Source: Nocardioides sp. S-1144
GTDB taxonomy: Bacteria; Actinomycetota; Actinomycetes; Propionibacteriales; Nocardioidaceae
Direction: 5' to 3'
Assembly: GCF_005954645.2 (NCBI RefSeq)
Contig: NZ_CP040695.2
Span: 1,550,001 to 1,614,000, forward strand
Length of the DNA: 64,000 bases
The notes below the pieces were generated by a model. The model saw only the letters and a list, made by a program, of their open reading frames with translations, did not search any database and was not told the origin of the DNA. Made by a program: the position numbers and the translations under genes. Shown piece after piece: positions 17,299 to 25,722 of this stretch (position 1 is the stretch's first letter; each line of letters opens with the position of its first letter).

Positions 17299-18090
17299 AT
17301 GGCCACCCGCGCGGAGCTCCTGCACGCCTACGACACCCAGCTGCGGGGCGTCGCCGAGACCGCCGGGGCGCTCTCCTGGGACCGGGTGGGGCCGCTGTGG
17401 CGCGCGATCCACCGCCACGACGAGGAGCTGCAGGGCTTCGTGAGCCACGAGGAGCTCGCCGGCCACGACGTGCCACGGCTCGTCGCGGCCACCGCCGCCT
17501 GGTTCCGCGACGAGACCGGCGTGGCGTCGTTCGAGTGGAAGACCCGCGGCCACGATTCCGGCGCAGCCGGGCTGGACGCCGCCCTGCGCGCGCACGGCCT
17601 CGCGCCCGGCGAGCCCGAGACGGTGATGGTGGGGGAGGCGACGGCCCTGGCGGTCGACGTCCGGCTCGACGAGGGCCTCTCGGTGCGCCGCCTCGACGAC
17701 GCCCCGGACGCCGCCGCGCTGCTGGCCGAGGCCAGCGACGTGCAGCGCCGCGTCTTCGGGCGCGGGGGCGACCTCGCGCAGCGGGTGGCCGCCGCCGGGC
17801 GGTGCGAGGTCTGGGCCGCCCTCGACGGCGAGCGGGTCGTGTCCGTCGGCCGTCTCGAGGTCGTCGACGACACCGGGTTCGCGGGTCTCTGGGGCGGTGC
17901 GACGCTCGGGGGCCACCGGGGCCGCGGCCTCTACCGCGCGCTCACCGCGGCCCGCGCCCGCGCGGCGCTCGCCCGCGGCGTCCGCCTGCTGCAGGTCGAC
18001 TGCAGCCCGATGTCGCGCCCGATCCTCGAGCGCTCCGGCCTGGTCGCGGTCACCACGACGACGCCGTACGAGTGGACCCGGCCGGGCTGA
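17299..18090 (+). CDS. GNAT family N-acetyltransferase
   Basis: 263 aa. The C-terminal half has the acetyl-CoA binding motif A in GLWGGATLGGHRGRGLYRAL (about residues 196-215), with the HRGRGL loop, followed by LLQVDCSPMSRPILERSGL (motif B). The N-terminal half is a degenerate GNAT-like or helical domain. Substrate unknown. It is divergent from the large membrane protein and stands apart from the next gene by 68 bases. Confidence 0.88.
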   Translation: MATRAELLHAYDTQLRGVAETAGALSWDRVGPLWRAIHRHDEELQGFVSHEELAGHDVPRLVAATAAWFRDETGVASFEWKTRGHDSGAAGLDAALRAHGLAPGEPETVMVGEATALAVDVRLDEGLSVRRLDDAPDAAALLAEASDVQRRVFGRGGDLAQRVAAAGRCEVWAALDGERVVSVGRLEVVDDTGFAGLWGGATLGGHRGRGLYRALTAARARAALARGVRLLQVDCSPMSRPILERSGLVAVTTTTPYEWTRPG

Positions 18091-18158
18091 GGCCGCTCGT
18101 GCGCCCGGCGAGGGATTGCCCGCTACCGGGGCGTGCGCCGCCCTGGTGACGTGGGGGC

Positions 18159-19100
18159 ATGCGCCGTCTCCTCGTGCTCCTGGTCGCCCTGGTCACCCTC
18201 GCCGCCACCACGGCCACCCTCGCGGTCACCGCCGCGCCGTCGTACGCGGCGACCTACCCGACGCTGAGCAGCGGGGCGACCGGCGCGAACGTGACCTCGT
18301 TGCAGTACCTCCTGACCTCCCGCGGCTTCTCGACCGCCGCCGACGGGGCGTTCGGCACCGGCACGAGGGACGCCGTCGTGGCGTTCCAGTCGTCGGCCGG
18401 GCTGGCCGCCGACGGCGTGGCCGGACCCCAGACCCTCGCGGCGCTCGTGCGCCCGCTGCGCGAGGGCGACCGCGGTCCCGCGGTCCAGGCGCTGCAGGTG
18501 CAGCTGAACAAGCACGGCTCCACCCTCGACACCGACGGAGCCTTCGGGCCGGCCACGAGCGCCGCCGTCCGGTCCTTCCAGTCGGGCAACGGCCTCGGGG
18601 CCGACGGCGTCGCCGGGCCGGCGACCTGGACGACGCTGCTCGGCACGGGCGGCGGCGGGACGGCGCCGGGCACGACCTATGACTCGCTGTCGGAGGCGCA
18701 GAAGGCCAACGCCCGCACCATCATCGGCGTCGGCCGGGGCGCCGGCGTCCCGGAGCAGGGCTGGGTGGTCGCGCTGGCCACCTCGATGCAGGAGTCGACG
18801 CTGCTCAACATCGACTACGGCGACCGCGACTCGCTCGGTCTCTTCCAGCAGCGCACCTCGCAGGGCTGGGGCACCGAGGCCCAGATCCTCGACCCGGTGG
18901 CGTCGAGCAAGGCGTTCTACGGCGTCGCCCCGCACACGCCGAACCCCGGCCTGCTCGACATCGCCGGGTGGGAGTCGATGTCGGTCACCCGGGCGGCGCA
19001 GGCGGTGCAGCGCTCGGCCTACCCCGACGCCTACGCCCGGTGGGAGGGCCTGGCCCGCGACGTCGTGGCCCACGAGTCCGGGGCGCCGGCCATCCCCTGA
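18159..19100 (+). CDS. secreted peptidoglycan-binding protein, lysozyme-like C-terminus
   Basis: 313 aa. Signal peptide at residues 1-28 (RRLLVLLVALVTLAATTATLAV, then A-rich cleavage site APSYAA). Two PG_binding_1 domains follow at about residues 32-90 and 96-158, each with a GxxVxxLQxxL...DGxFGxxT pattern, then a Gly-rich linker. The C-terminal ~130 residues contain ALATSMQESTLLN and SLGLFQQRTSQGWG, a pattern frequent in actinobacterial exported proteins that recalls a lytic transglycosylase-like fold, with the Glu of MQEST as candidate catalytic acid. Catalysis is inference. Confidence 0.88.
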   Translation: MRRLLVLLVALVTLAATTATLAVTAAPSYAATYPTLSSGATGANVTSLQYLLTSRGFSTAADGAFGTGTRDAVVAFQSSAGLAADGVAGPQTLAALVRPLREGDRGPAVQALQVQLNKHGSTLDTDGAFGPATSAAVRSFQSGNGLGADGVAGPATWTTLLGTGGGGTAPGTTYDSLSEAQKANARTIIGVGRGAGVPEQGWVVALATSMQESTLLNIDYGDRDSLGLFQQRTSQGWGTEAQILDPVASSKAFYGVAPHTPNPGLLDIAGWESMSVTRAAQAVQRSAYPDAYARWEGLARDVVAHESGAPAIP

Positions 19101-19227
19101 CGCGCGGTCCTCCGACCCGCCGTCCCGCGACCCGCGACCTCCGACCGGCCGCCCCCGACCCGTCCACCCGCTGGGCACGAGGCGCCCGGGAGTCGGCTGA
19201 CCGGCGGGTAACCGACAGACTGGCGCC

Positions 19228-19899
19228 GTGGTGCTCTACCAGGTCCTCCACTCCGTCGTCCCGCCCGTGGCCAAGGCCGTGTGGCGGCCCACGATCACGG
19301 GCCTGCACCACGTGCCCGCGACCGGTGGCGTGATCCTCGCCAGCAACCACCTCAGCTTCATCGACTCCGTGGTCATCCCCGTCGTCGTGCCGCGCACGGT
19401 GGTCTTCCTCGCCAAGTCCGACTACTTCGAGGGCTCCGGCGTGAGGGGCGCCTTCACCAAGGCGTGGTTCGAGGGCCTCGGCATGCTGCCGGTCGACCGC
19501 GACGACACCCGGGCCGCCATCGCCTCGCTGGACGTCGCGCTGGAGGTGCTCGGCCGCGGTGACGCCTTCGGCATCTACCCCGAGGGCACCCGCTCGCGCG
19601 ACGGCCGCCTCTACCGCGGCCGCACCGGCGTCGCCCACCTCGCGCTGACCGCCGGCGTCCCGGTGGTGCCCGTGGGGCTGGTCGGCACCGAGAGGATCCA
19701 GCCGGTCGGGTCCCGGCTGCCGCGGGTGGTGCCGGTGAGCATCACCTTCGGCGAGCCGGTCCAGGTCGCCGGTCGCTTCGACGACGTCCCGCTCGGCAAG
19801 GCCCGTCGCCTGCTCACCGACGAGGTCATGGAGGCGGTCCGGGCGCTCTCGGGCCAGGAGCCGGCCGGCGTCTACAACGAGCGCGCGCCCGACGGCTGA
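19228..19899 (+). CDS. 1-acyl-sn-glycerol-3-phosphate acyltransferase (PlsC family)
   Basis: 223 aa, GTG start. LPLAT-family acyltransferase: catalytic NHLSFID (NHx4D, residues 40-46), the FEGLGMLPVDRD block, and PEGTRSRDG near residue 118. It transfers an acyl chain to lysophosphatidate or a related acceptor at the inner membrane face during phospholipid synthesis. Actinobacteria have several paralogues, so the acceptor is not certain. Confidence 0.92.
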   Translation: MVLYQVLHSVVPPVAKAVWRPTITGLHHVPATGGVILASNHLSFIDSVVIPVVVPRTVVFLAKSDYFEGSGVRGAFTKAWFEGLGMLPVDRDDTRAAIASLDVALEVLGRGDAFGIYPEGTRSRDGRLYRGRTGVAHLALTAGVPVVPVGLVGTERIQPVGSRLPRVVPVSITFGEPVQVAGRFDDVPLGKARRLLTDEVMEAVRALSGQEPAGVYNERAPDG

Positions 19900-20040
19900 G
19901 CCCCTCCCGGACCCGCGCACGGCCCGGCAGAACCGACCCCCGGCTGTAACACGACCGTGACGAACCACGAAACATTGTCAGACACTCTGACGAACGCGTC
20001 GCCGACCGTCGACGTGCTTTCCCCCACCACAGGAGTCCCG

Positions 20041-23000
20041 TTGAAACGCACGTTGGCGACCTTGAGCTGCTCGGCGCTGCTCGCCTCTGCCCTGGCCCTC
20101 CCAGCCACCGACGCGGGTGCCGCCGTCCCGTTCGCGGGCCGCACCGCGACGGCGGCCGCGCCCGACCCCGACAGCGCCGGCCGCGGTGCCGCCACGGCGA
20201 CCCGGGTCGCGCCGCTGGAGAAGGCCGAGGTGGCCCGGCGGGCCGCCGCCGCGCCGGTCTCGGGCGACCCGCTGGAGATGCCCACGTCCTACCCGTACCA
20301 GCCGGAGCTGCGGCTCTACCGCGACAACCCCGACGACGCCGCGCACACCGCCGAGCTGCTCGGGCACCCCGACCTGGCCCCGCAGCTGCTCGACTGGATG
20401 GCCGAGAGCGACCGCATCTCCACGCAGGTGGTCGGGCAGTCGACCGCGGGCCGCGACCTCTACCTGGTCACCGTCACCGCCCCCGAGCGGGCCGAGGACA
20501 CCGCGCAGCAGACGGCCTGGAAGGAGGAGCTGAAGGACGACCCGGAGGCCGCCTCCGACAACGCCGAGCTCCTCGCGCAGTACAAGACGCCGGTCTGGGT
20601 CAGCGCCAACATCCACGGCAACGAGTGGGAGGGCACCGACGGCGTCATGCAGTACATCGACTGGCTGGTGCACGCCCCGACGTCCGAGGTCGGCAGCATC
20701 CTGCGCAACAACCGGCTCTACTTCTCGCTGTCGCTGAACCCCGACGGCCGCACCCTCGCCACCCGCGCGACGGCGCTCGGCCTCGACCCGAACCGCGACA
20801 TGATCACCAACACCACGCCGGAGACCCGGTCGTTCGTGCGCACCGCGCAGGCCATCCAGCCGCTCTACAGCGCCGACCTGCACGGTTACACCAACGTGCT
20901 CCAGGTGGAGCCCTGCGGCCCGCCGCACGGCTCGAACTACGAGTACGACCTCTACATGCCGCACAACTACGCGATCGCCCTCGACGTCGAGGCCGACGTG
21001 GTCGCCGCGAACATCCCCGGCAACACCTACTACAACATCGCCACCGGCCAGACGAGCCCGACCAACACCGGCCCCGAGACCGCGCACATCAAGATCCCGT
21101 ACCGCGACACCGCGTCGGGCTGGGACGACTTCCCGCCGATCTTCACCGCGCAGTACGCCGCGTTCTACGGTGCCGCCACGGCCACCGTCGAGCTGCCGCT
21201 GACCCGCGGCGCCAGCGGCGGGCGGCAGACCCCGGCCCGCGCCGTCGTCAACACCGCCGTCGCCGTGCAGACCGTCAAGAGCATGGTCGAGTACATGAAC
21301 GTGCCCACGAACGCGCGCGAGATGCTGCTCAACCAGGCCGAGGTCTTCCGCCGCGGCGCCTCCGGTGAGGCGAAGGTCTCGATGAGCACCGAGAACATCG
21401 CCGACGTCCCCGGCCCCACGCAGTGGAAGCCCCTGTGGGACGTCGCCGACGACCAGGAGCCGGTCTCGCTGCCGCGCGCCTACGTGATCCCGGTCGGCGA
21501 CGACCAGCGCTCGGCGTCCGACGCCTCGTCGCTGGTGGAGAAGCTGCTCTTCCACGACATCGAGGTCGGCACGCTGGACGCCGCCGCGACCGTCGGCGGG
21601 ACGACCTACCCGGCCGGCAGCTACGTCGTCGACATGCACCAGCCGCTGCGCGGCCTGGCCAACTCGCTGCTCGACCTCGGTGACGACATCTCGGACAAGG
21701 TGCCCTCGATGTACGACATCTCGGCGTGGAGCTACTCCTACCTGTGGGGCGCCACGGTCGACAAGGTCGGCGCCACCACCGACGCGGCCCTCGGCGCCGT
21801 CACGCCGGTCACCGCGCCCACCTCGGTGGCCAGCATGCCCGCCGACGGGTACCTCACCTTCGAGGCCGCCGGCCTGGCCGACATGCAGGCCGTCAACGCG
21901 CTCCTCGACGAGGACGTCGCCGTCTCGATGCTGGCCGACGGCTCCGTCGTCGTGGCGCCCGGTGACCGCGACGCGGTCGCCGAGGTGGCGGACGGGTTCG
22001 ACATCGCCGTCGAGAAGGCCACCCCGGCCGACGTCGCGGCGCTGGACGACGAGTCGACCAAGGCGCTCAGCGACCTCACGATCGCCTACGCCGGCACCCA
22101 GGACGACCGGCTCTCGCTGGGCGAGCTCGGCTTCGACGAGCTCGTCAGCGTCACCGCGGCCGGCATCAACACCGCCGCGACCAGCGGCACGGCCACCGGC
22201 CTCGAGGACGCCGACGTGCTGTGGATCGGCTCGACGTTCAACCTCACCGCCGGATCGCCCGGGCGCCTGGCCGTCCAGGCCTTCGTCGACGGGGGTGGCT
22301 CGGTGCTCGGCCGCGGCAGCGCCGCGTTCAACGCCGCCGCCGCCTACGGGCTGGTCACCGGCACGGCCGTGACCGGCAACTCCGGCGGCAACGGGATCGT
22401 CGCGGTCGACACGCCGGCCGACTCGCTCCTCGCGCCGTACGCCCAGGACACGTCGTTCATCTACCCGGCCACCTGGTTCACCGGCCTCGGCGCCGGCACC
22501 GAGGTCGAGCAGACCTACGGCGCCGACCCGCTGCTGGCCGGCCACTGGCGGGCGAGCGGGGCCGGCGTCAACGGTCCCGACAACGCCGCGAACCAGCCCT
22601 CGGTCGTCTCCGGCGAGGTCGCCTCGGGTGCGCGCTCGGTCGTCTTCGGCACCTCGGTGCTGTTCCGCACGCACCCCAAGGGCGGGCTCAGCCAGGCCGC
22701 CCGCGCCCTGCTCTGGGCCGGTCCGGAGGGTCTCGGCGTGCCCGGCCCCGAGGCCACCACGATCTCGCTCGAGGCCACCACGCCGGTGGTCTACCCGGCC
22801 AAGGTCGCCTTCGACGTCGAGGCCGCGACCGCGTCCGGCCCCGCCGCGGGCAGCGTCGCGATCCTCGACGCCGCCGGCAGGACGGTCGGGTCCGCGGACC
22901 TGGCCGCCGGCAGCGCGACCGTGTCGGCCGCCGTGCTCCCCGGCACGACGAGCTACACCGCCGTCCTGACGCCGGCCAGCGCCGCCGTCGAGCCGGCCAC

Positions 23001-23310
23001 GAGCTCGCCGGTCACGGTCACGGTCGCCAAGGCGTCCTCGACGACGAGCCTCAAGGCGCGCAAGGTCGGGCCCCGCAAGGTCCGGCTCACCGTCGGCCTC
23101 GTCGTCCGGGGGCTGCGTCCGGTCGGCCCGGTGACCATCACCGACGGCGGCAGGAAGATCAAGGTCGTCTCGTTCGGCGGCTCCGCGACCACGCGCACGT
23201 TCGTGGTCCGGCTGCCGCGCGGGCGGCACTCCCTGCGGGCGGTCTTCGCCGGCACGGCGGTCGCCGCGGCCAGCAAGTCCGCGCCCGTGGTGGTGCGCAT
23301 CACGCGCTGA
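20041..23310 (+). CDS. secreted M14 zinc carboxypeptidase with Ig-like C-terminus
   Basis: 1089 aa. The TTG start has AGGAG five bases upstream and gives a clean signal peptide (KRTLATLSCSALLASALALPATDAGA); an in-frame start 28 codons earlier would bury it. The M14 domain begins near residue 85. Zinc ligands are HGNEWEG (His/Glu, about residues 190-197) and DLHGYTN (His, about 281); the catalytic Glu is in TVELPL near 383. A long middle part (about 430-900) resembles the extended, glutamine-amidotransferase-like regions of large actinobacterial M14 proteins. The last ~180 residues hold two Ig-like/Big_3 segments. No sorting motif is seen. Likely an extracellular peptidase. Confidence 0.9.
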   Translation: MKRTLATLSCSALLASALALPATDAGAAVPFAGRTATAAAPDPDSAGRGAATATRVAPLEKAEVARRAAAAPVSGDPLEMPTSYPYQPELRLYRDNPDDAAHTAELLGHPDLAPQLLDWMAESDRISTQVVGQSTAGRDLYLVTVTAPERAEDTAQQTAWKEELKDDPEAASDNAELLAQYKTPVWVSANIHGNEWEGTDGVMQYIDWLVHAPTSEVGSILRNNRLYFSLSLNPDGRTLATRATALGLDPNRDMITNTTPETRSFVRTAQAIQPLYSADLHGYTNVLQVEPCGPPHGSNYEYDLYMPHNYAIALDVEADVVAANIPGNTYYNIATGQTSPTNTGPETAHIKIPYRDTASGWDDFPPIFTAQYAAFYGAATATVELPLTRGASGGRQTPARAVVNTAVAVQTVKSMVEYMNVPTNAREMLLNQAEVFRRGASGEAKVSMSTENIADVPGPTQWKPLWDVADDQEPVSLPRAYVIPVGDDQRSASDASSLVEKLLFHDIEVGTLDAAATVGGTTYPAGSYVVDMHQPLRGLANSLLDLGDDISDKVPSMYDISAWSYSYLWGATVDKVGATTDAALGAVTPVTAPTSVASMPADGYLTFEAAGLADMQAVNALLDEDVAVSMLADGSVVVAPGDRDAVAEVADGFDIAVEKATPADVAALDDESTKALSDLTIAYAGTQDDRLSLGELGFDELVSVTAAGINTAATSGTATGLEDADVLWIGSTFNLTAGSPGRLAVQAFVDGGGSVLGRGSAAFNAAAAYGLVTGTAVTGNSGGNGIVAVDTPADSLLAPYAQDTSFIYPATWFTGLGAGTEVEQTYGADPLLAGHWRASGAGVNGPDNAANQPSVVSGEVASGARSVVFGTSVLFRTHPKGGLSQAARALLWAGPEGLGVPGPEATTISLEATTPVVYPAKVAFDVEAATASGPAAGSVAILDAAGRTVGSADLAAGSATVSAAVLPGTTSYTAVLTPASAAVEPATSSPVTVTVAKASSTTSLKARKVGPRKVRLTVGLVVRGLRPVGPVTITDGGRKIKVVSFGGSATTRTFVVRLPRGRHSLRAVFAGTAVAAASKSAPVVVRITR

Positions 23311-23326
23311 CCACGTGACACGCAGG

Positions 23327-23356
23327 CGGGCCCGGGGGAGCGATCCCCCGGGCCCG
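23327..23356. terminator. bidirectional hairpin terminator
   Basis: Arms CGGGCCCGGGGGA and TCCCCCGGGCCCG (13 bp, perfect) with a four-base loop. It lies between the stop of the M14 peptidase gene and the stop of the convergent response-regulator gene. Confidence 0.8.
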
Positions 23357-23364
23357 TCGCTGCG

Positions 23365-24033
23365 TCAGGGCTCGATCAGGCCGGCCCGGATGGCGTAGCG
23401 GGTCAGCTGCGTCCGGTCGCGCATCCCGAGCCGGGCCAGGATGTTGGCGCGGTGCCGCTCCACGGTCTTGACGCTGATCGTGAGGGTCGCCGCGATCTCC
23501 TTCGACGACGCACCCTCGGCGATCAGCTTGAGGACCTCGTCCTCGCGCTCGGTGAGCACGGTGGACGGGACGGTCTCGCCGCGCCGCAGCCGGCCGAGGT
23601 AGTCCACGACGAGGGCGCTCATCGCGCCCGGGTAGACGAACGTCTCGCCCCGCACCGCCGCGCGGCAGGCCTCGACGAGGTCCTCGTCGGCCACCGACTT
23701 GAGCACGTAGCCCGACGCGCCGACCCGCAGGGCCTCGAAGAAGTACTGCTCGTTGTCGTGCATCGACAGCATCAGCACCCGGGGTGGGTCCCGCCGGCGG
23801 GCGATCTCCCGGGCCGCCTGCAGACCGGTCATCCGCGGCATCGCGATGTCGAGGACGACCAGGTCGACCTCGGTGCCGCGCAGGAGGGCGACCGCCTCGG
23901 CGCCGTCGCCGGCCTCGGCGACGACGGTCAGGTCGGGCTCGCGCTCGAGGATCAGGCGGACGCCGCGCCGCACCAGCGCGTGGTCGTCGGCCAGGAGGAT
24001 GCGGGTGGGGCCGGTCCGCGTCGCGCCGGTCAC
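23365..24033 (-). CDS. NarL/LuxR-type response regulator
   Basis: 222 aa, GTG start overlapping the kinase stop (GTGA). The receiver domain has ILLADDHALVRRG (acidic pocket), the phospho-acceptor Asp in VVLDIAMP near residue 62, and Lys of VLKSVADE near 112. The C-terminal LuxR HTH is LTEREDEVLKLIAEGASSKEIA...VKTVERHRANIL. It partners the histidine kinase encoded just upstream; an inverted repeat before the kinase gene may be its target. Confidence 0.94.
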   Translation of the reverse strand: MTGATRTGPTRILLADDHALVRRGVRLILEREPDLTVVAEAGDGAEAVALLRGTEVDLVVLDIAMPRMTGLQAAREIARRRDPPRVLMLSMHDNEQYFFEALRVGASGYVLKSVADEDLVEACRAAVRGETFVYPGAMSALVVDYLGRLRRGETVPSTVLTEREDEVLKLIAEGASSKEIAATLTISVKTVERHRANILARLGMRDRTQLTRYAIRAGLIEP

Positions 24034-24977
24034 GGGAGCGGCACCGCCAGGCGCACCGTCGTGCCCCGGCCCTCGCGACCCTCGACGCTCAGCCGTCCCC
24101 CGACCAGCAGCGCCCGCTCGCGCATCCCGGCCAGGCCGGTGCCCGGCGGGCTGTCCCGGGTGCCGACGCCGTCGTCGGCGACCTCGAGGACGACGGCGTC
24201 GCCGACGCGGCCGAGGGAGACCTCCACCTGGGAGGCCCCGGCGTGCCGGGCGACGTTCGTGAGCGCCTCCTGGGCCACGCGGTACAGCACCAGCTCGATC
24301 TCGGGGGTCAGGTCGGGCAGGCCCGGCGCGACGCTGCGGCGCACGTGGCGACCGGCGGCGGAGAACTCGGTGGCCAGGGCGGCCAGGGCGCTGTGCAGAC
24401 CGAGGTCGTCCAGGACGCCGGGGCGCAGCTGCCGGGCCACCCGCCGGACGTCGTCGAGGCCGGCGCGGGCACTGTCGCGGACCAGCGCGAGCTCCTCGAC
24501 GAGGCCCGGCGGGGCCAGGCCCTCGACCTGCTTGAGCCCGAGCAGGACGACGGTCAGCGACTGCCCGACCTGGTCGTGGAGGTCCTGGGCGATGCGGTGC
24601 CGCTCGGCCTCCTGCGCGGCGAGCGCGCGCTGGCTGCTGCTCGCCCGCTCGGCCTCGAGCCGGTCCAGCATGCCGTTCCAGCTGCGGACCAGCACCGCGC
24701 CGGGACCCGCGCCGCCGGCGTCCCCGAGCCGGCGTCCGCCGCCGGGGCTCTCGAGCACCCGCATCTCCCTCACCACGCGGTCGACCGGGCCGAGCGAGGC
24801 CCGGAGCAGGGCTGCGTTGACCAGCAGCATCGCGGCCAACCCCAGCGTGAGCACCACGAGCTCGGAGACGAGCGGATCCTGCGACACGCTCGCGGGTGAC
24901 AGCACCAGGGCCGCGGTGCCCGCGCAGAACACGGCTCCGTTGACGAGGACGACCTTCCAGTACAGCGGCACCGTCAC
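24030..24977 (-). CDS. NarL-type sensor histidine kinase
   Basis: 315 aa from the GTG that gives MTVPLYWKVVLVNG, preceded by GAGG; a start 21 codons earlier is possible. Two membrane helices (about residues 8-28 and 40-62) with only a very short outside loop, then a HAMP-like linker. HisKA_3 domain ERHRIAQDLHDQVGQSL carries the phospho-His. The HATPase_c domain has ALTNVARHAGASQVEV (N-box) and DDGVGTRDSPPGTGLAGMRERA (G-boxes). With so little extracytoplasmic sequence the signal is probably sensed in the membrane. Confidence 0.92.
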   Translation of the reverse strand: MTVPLYWKVVLVNGAVFCAGTAALVLSPASVSQDPLVSELVVLTLGLAAMLLVNAALLRASLGPVDRVVREMRVLESPGGGRRLGDAGGAGPGAVLVRSWNGMLDRLEAERASSSQRALAAQEAERHRIAQDLHDQVGQSLTVVLLGLKQVEGLAPPGLVEELALVRDSARAGLDDVRRVARQLRPGVLDDLGLHSALAALATEFSAAGRHVRRSVAPGLPDLTPEIELVLYRVAQEALTNVARHAGASQVEVSLGRVGDAVVLEVADDGVGTRDSPPGTGLAGMRERALLVGGRLSVEGREGRGTTVRLAVPLP

Positions 24978-25048
24978 AGCCTCACAAACGTCCGGTCCTG
25001 CGTCCACGGACCCGCTGCGTCCGCGGCCGGTCCTCGGCACAGATGGGT

Positions 25049-25078
25049 GGTAGCACCCATTCCGAGGAGGGTGCTACC
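25049..25078. promoter_or_regulatory. inverted repeat upstream of the sensor kinase gene
   Basis: Perfect 10-bp arms GGTAGCACCC and GGGTGCTACC, ten bases apart, within the divergent gap between the kinase gene and the SPFH-like gene. The size and spacing suit a dimeric DNA-binding protein, possibly the adjacent NarL-type regulator. It could also be a hairpin in an untranslated leader. Confidence 0.5.
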
Positions 25079-25161
25079 CCAGAAGACTGGGGACGTCGCC
25101 GCCGGATTCAGGGATCCGACACCGCCGAACCCGGTGGGAGAGCCGATGAGGAGGCCAGGAC

Positions 25162-25722
25162 GTGGAGGAGCACCCGGACACCGTGCTGTGGCTGCTCCTC
25201 GCCGTCCCGGTCATCGGCCTGCTCGCGGCGACACTGCTGCGCTGGGTGCCCACCGGCCACCTGCTGGTGGTCACCCGGCGCGGCGTCGTCTCGCGGGTGG
25301 TGAGGCCGGGCGTCGCCGTCCGCGGCCCGGCCGGCGACGCCGTCCTCGTGCCGACCGAGCCCGAGGAGGTGCCGCTGCACGTGCGGGCCACGACCCGTGA
25401 CGGCACCGCGGTGCGGATGCTGGTGCGGGCCGAGGTGCGGCTGGTGCCGCCGACGCCGCTCGAGCGCTACACCGACCCGGTCCGGGCCGCCGTCCCGTCC
25501 GCCGAACGCGTGCTGCAGGCCGCGATCGAGGACGACCCGCACGGCGACCTCCACGACCTCCCGGTCCGCCTGCGGCGGTCCTGGCCACGCCTGACCGCGC
25601 TGGCGGACCGGGAGACCACCCCCCGGGGGCTCCGCATCCTCTCCCTCGAGCTCGCCGAGCTCGACGCCGTGCTGGTCCCCTCCCTCGTCGACCTGCCGGG
25701 CGACGGCGTTGGACCCCGCTGA
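25162..25722 (+). CDS. SPFH/band 7-like small membrane protein
   Basis: 186 aa; GTG start with GAGGAGG about nine bases upstream. One N-terminal membrane helix (TVLWLLLAVPVIGLLAATLL), then a compact beta-rich domain starting VPTGHLLVVTRRG that resembles the first half of an SPFH (stomatin/prohibitin) domain, including a ERYTDPVRA... helix. It is shorter than classical slipins and lacks the coiled-coil tail. The gene overlaps the antiporter gene by 14 bases, so the two are probably expressed together and the product may act near the transporter. Confidence 0.75.
   Translation: MEEHPDTVLWLLLAVPVIGLLAATLLRWVPTGHLLVVTRRGVVSRVVRPGVAVRGPAGDAVLVPTEPEEVPLHVRATTRDGTAVRMLVRAEVRLVPPTPLERYTDPVRAAVPSAERVLQAAIEDDPHGDLHDLPVRLRRSWPRLTALADRETTPRGLRILSLELAELDAVLVPSLVDLPGDGVGPR

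Noticed and set aside
19957..20040. Longer M14 peptidase starting 28 codons upstream
   Set aside because: It would hide the signal peptide, and the TTG at 20041 has a perfect AGGAG at the right distance.
25043..25400. Plus-strand open frames starting at 25043 and 25047
   Set aside because: They overlap the SPFH-like gene in other frames and begin inside the inverted repeat; composition is Arg/Pro-rich shadow type.
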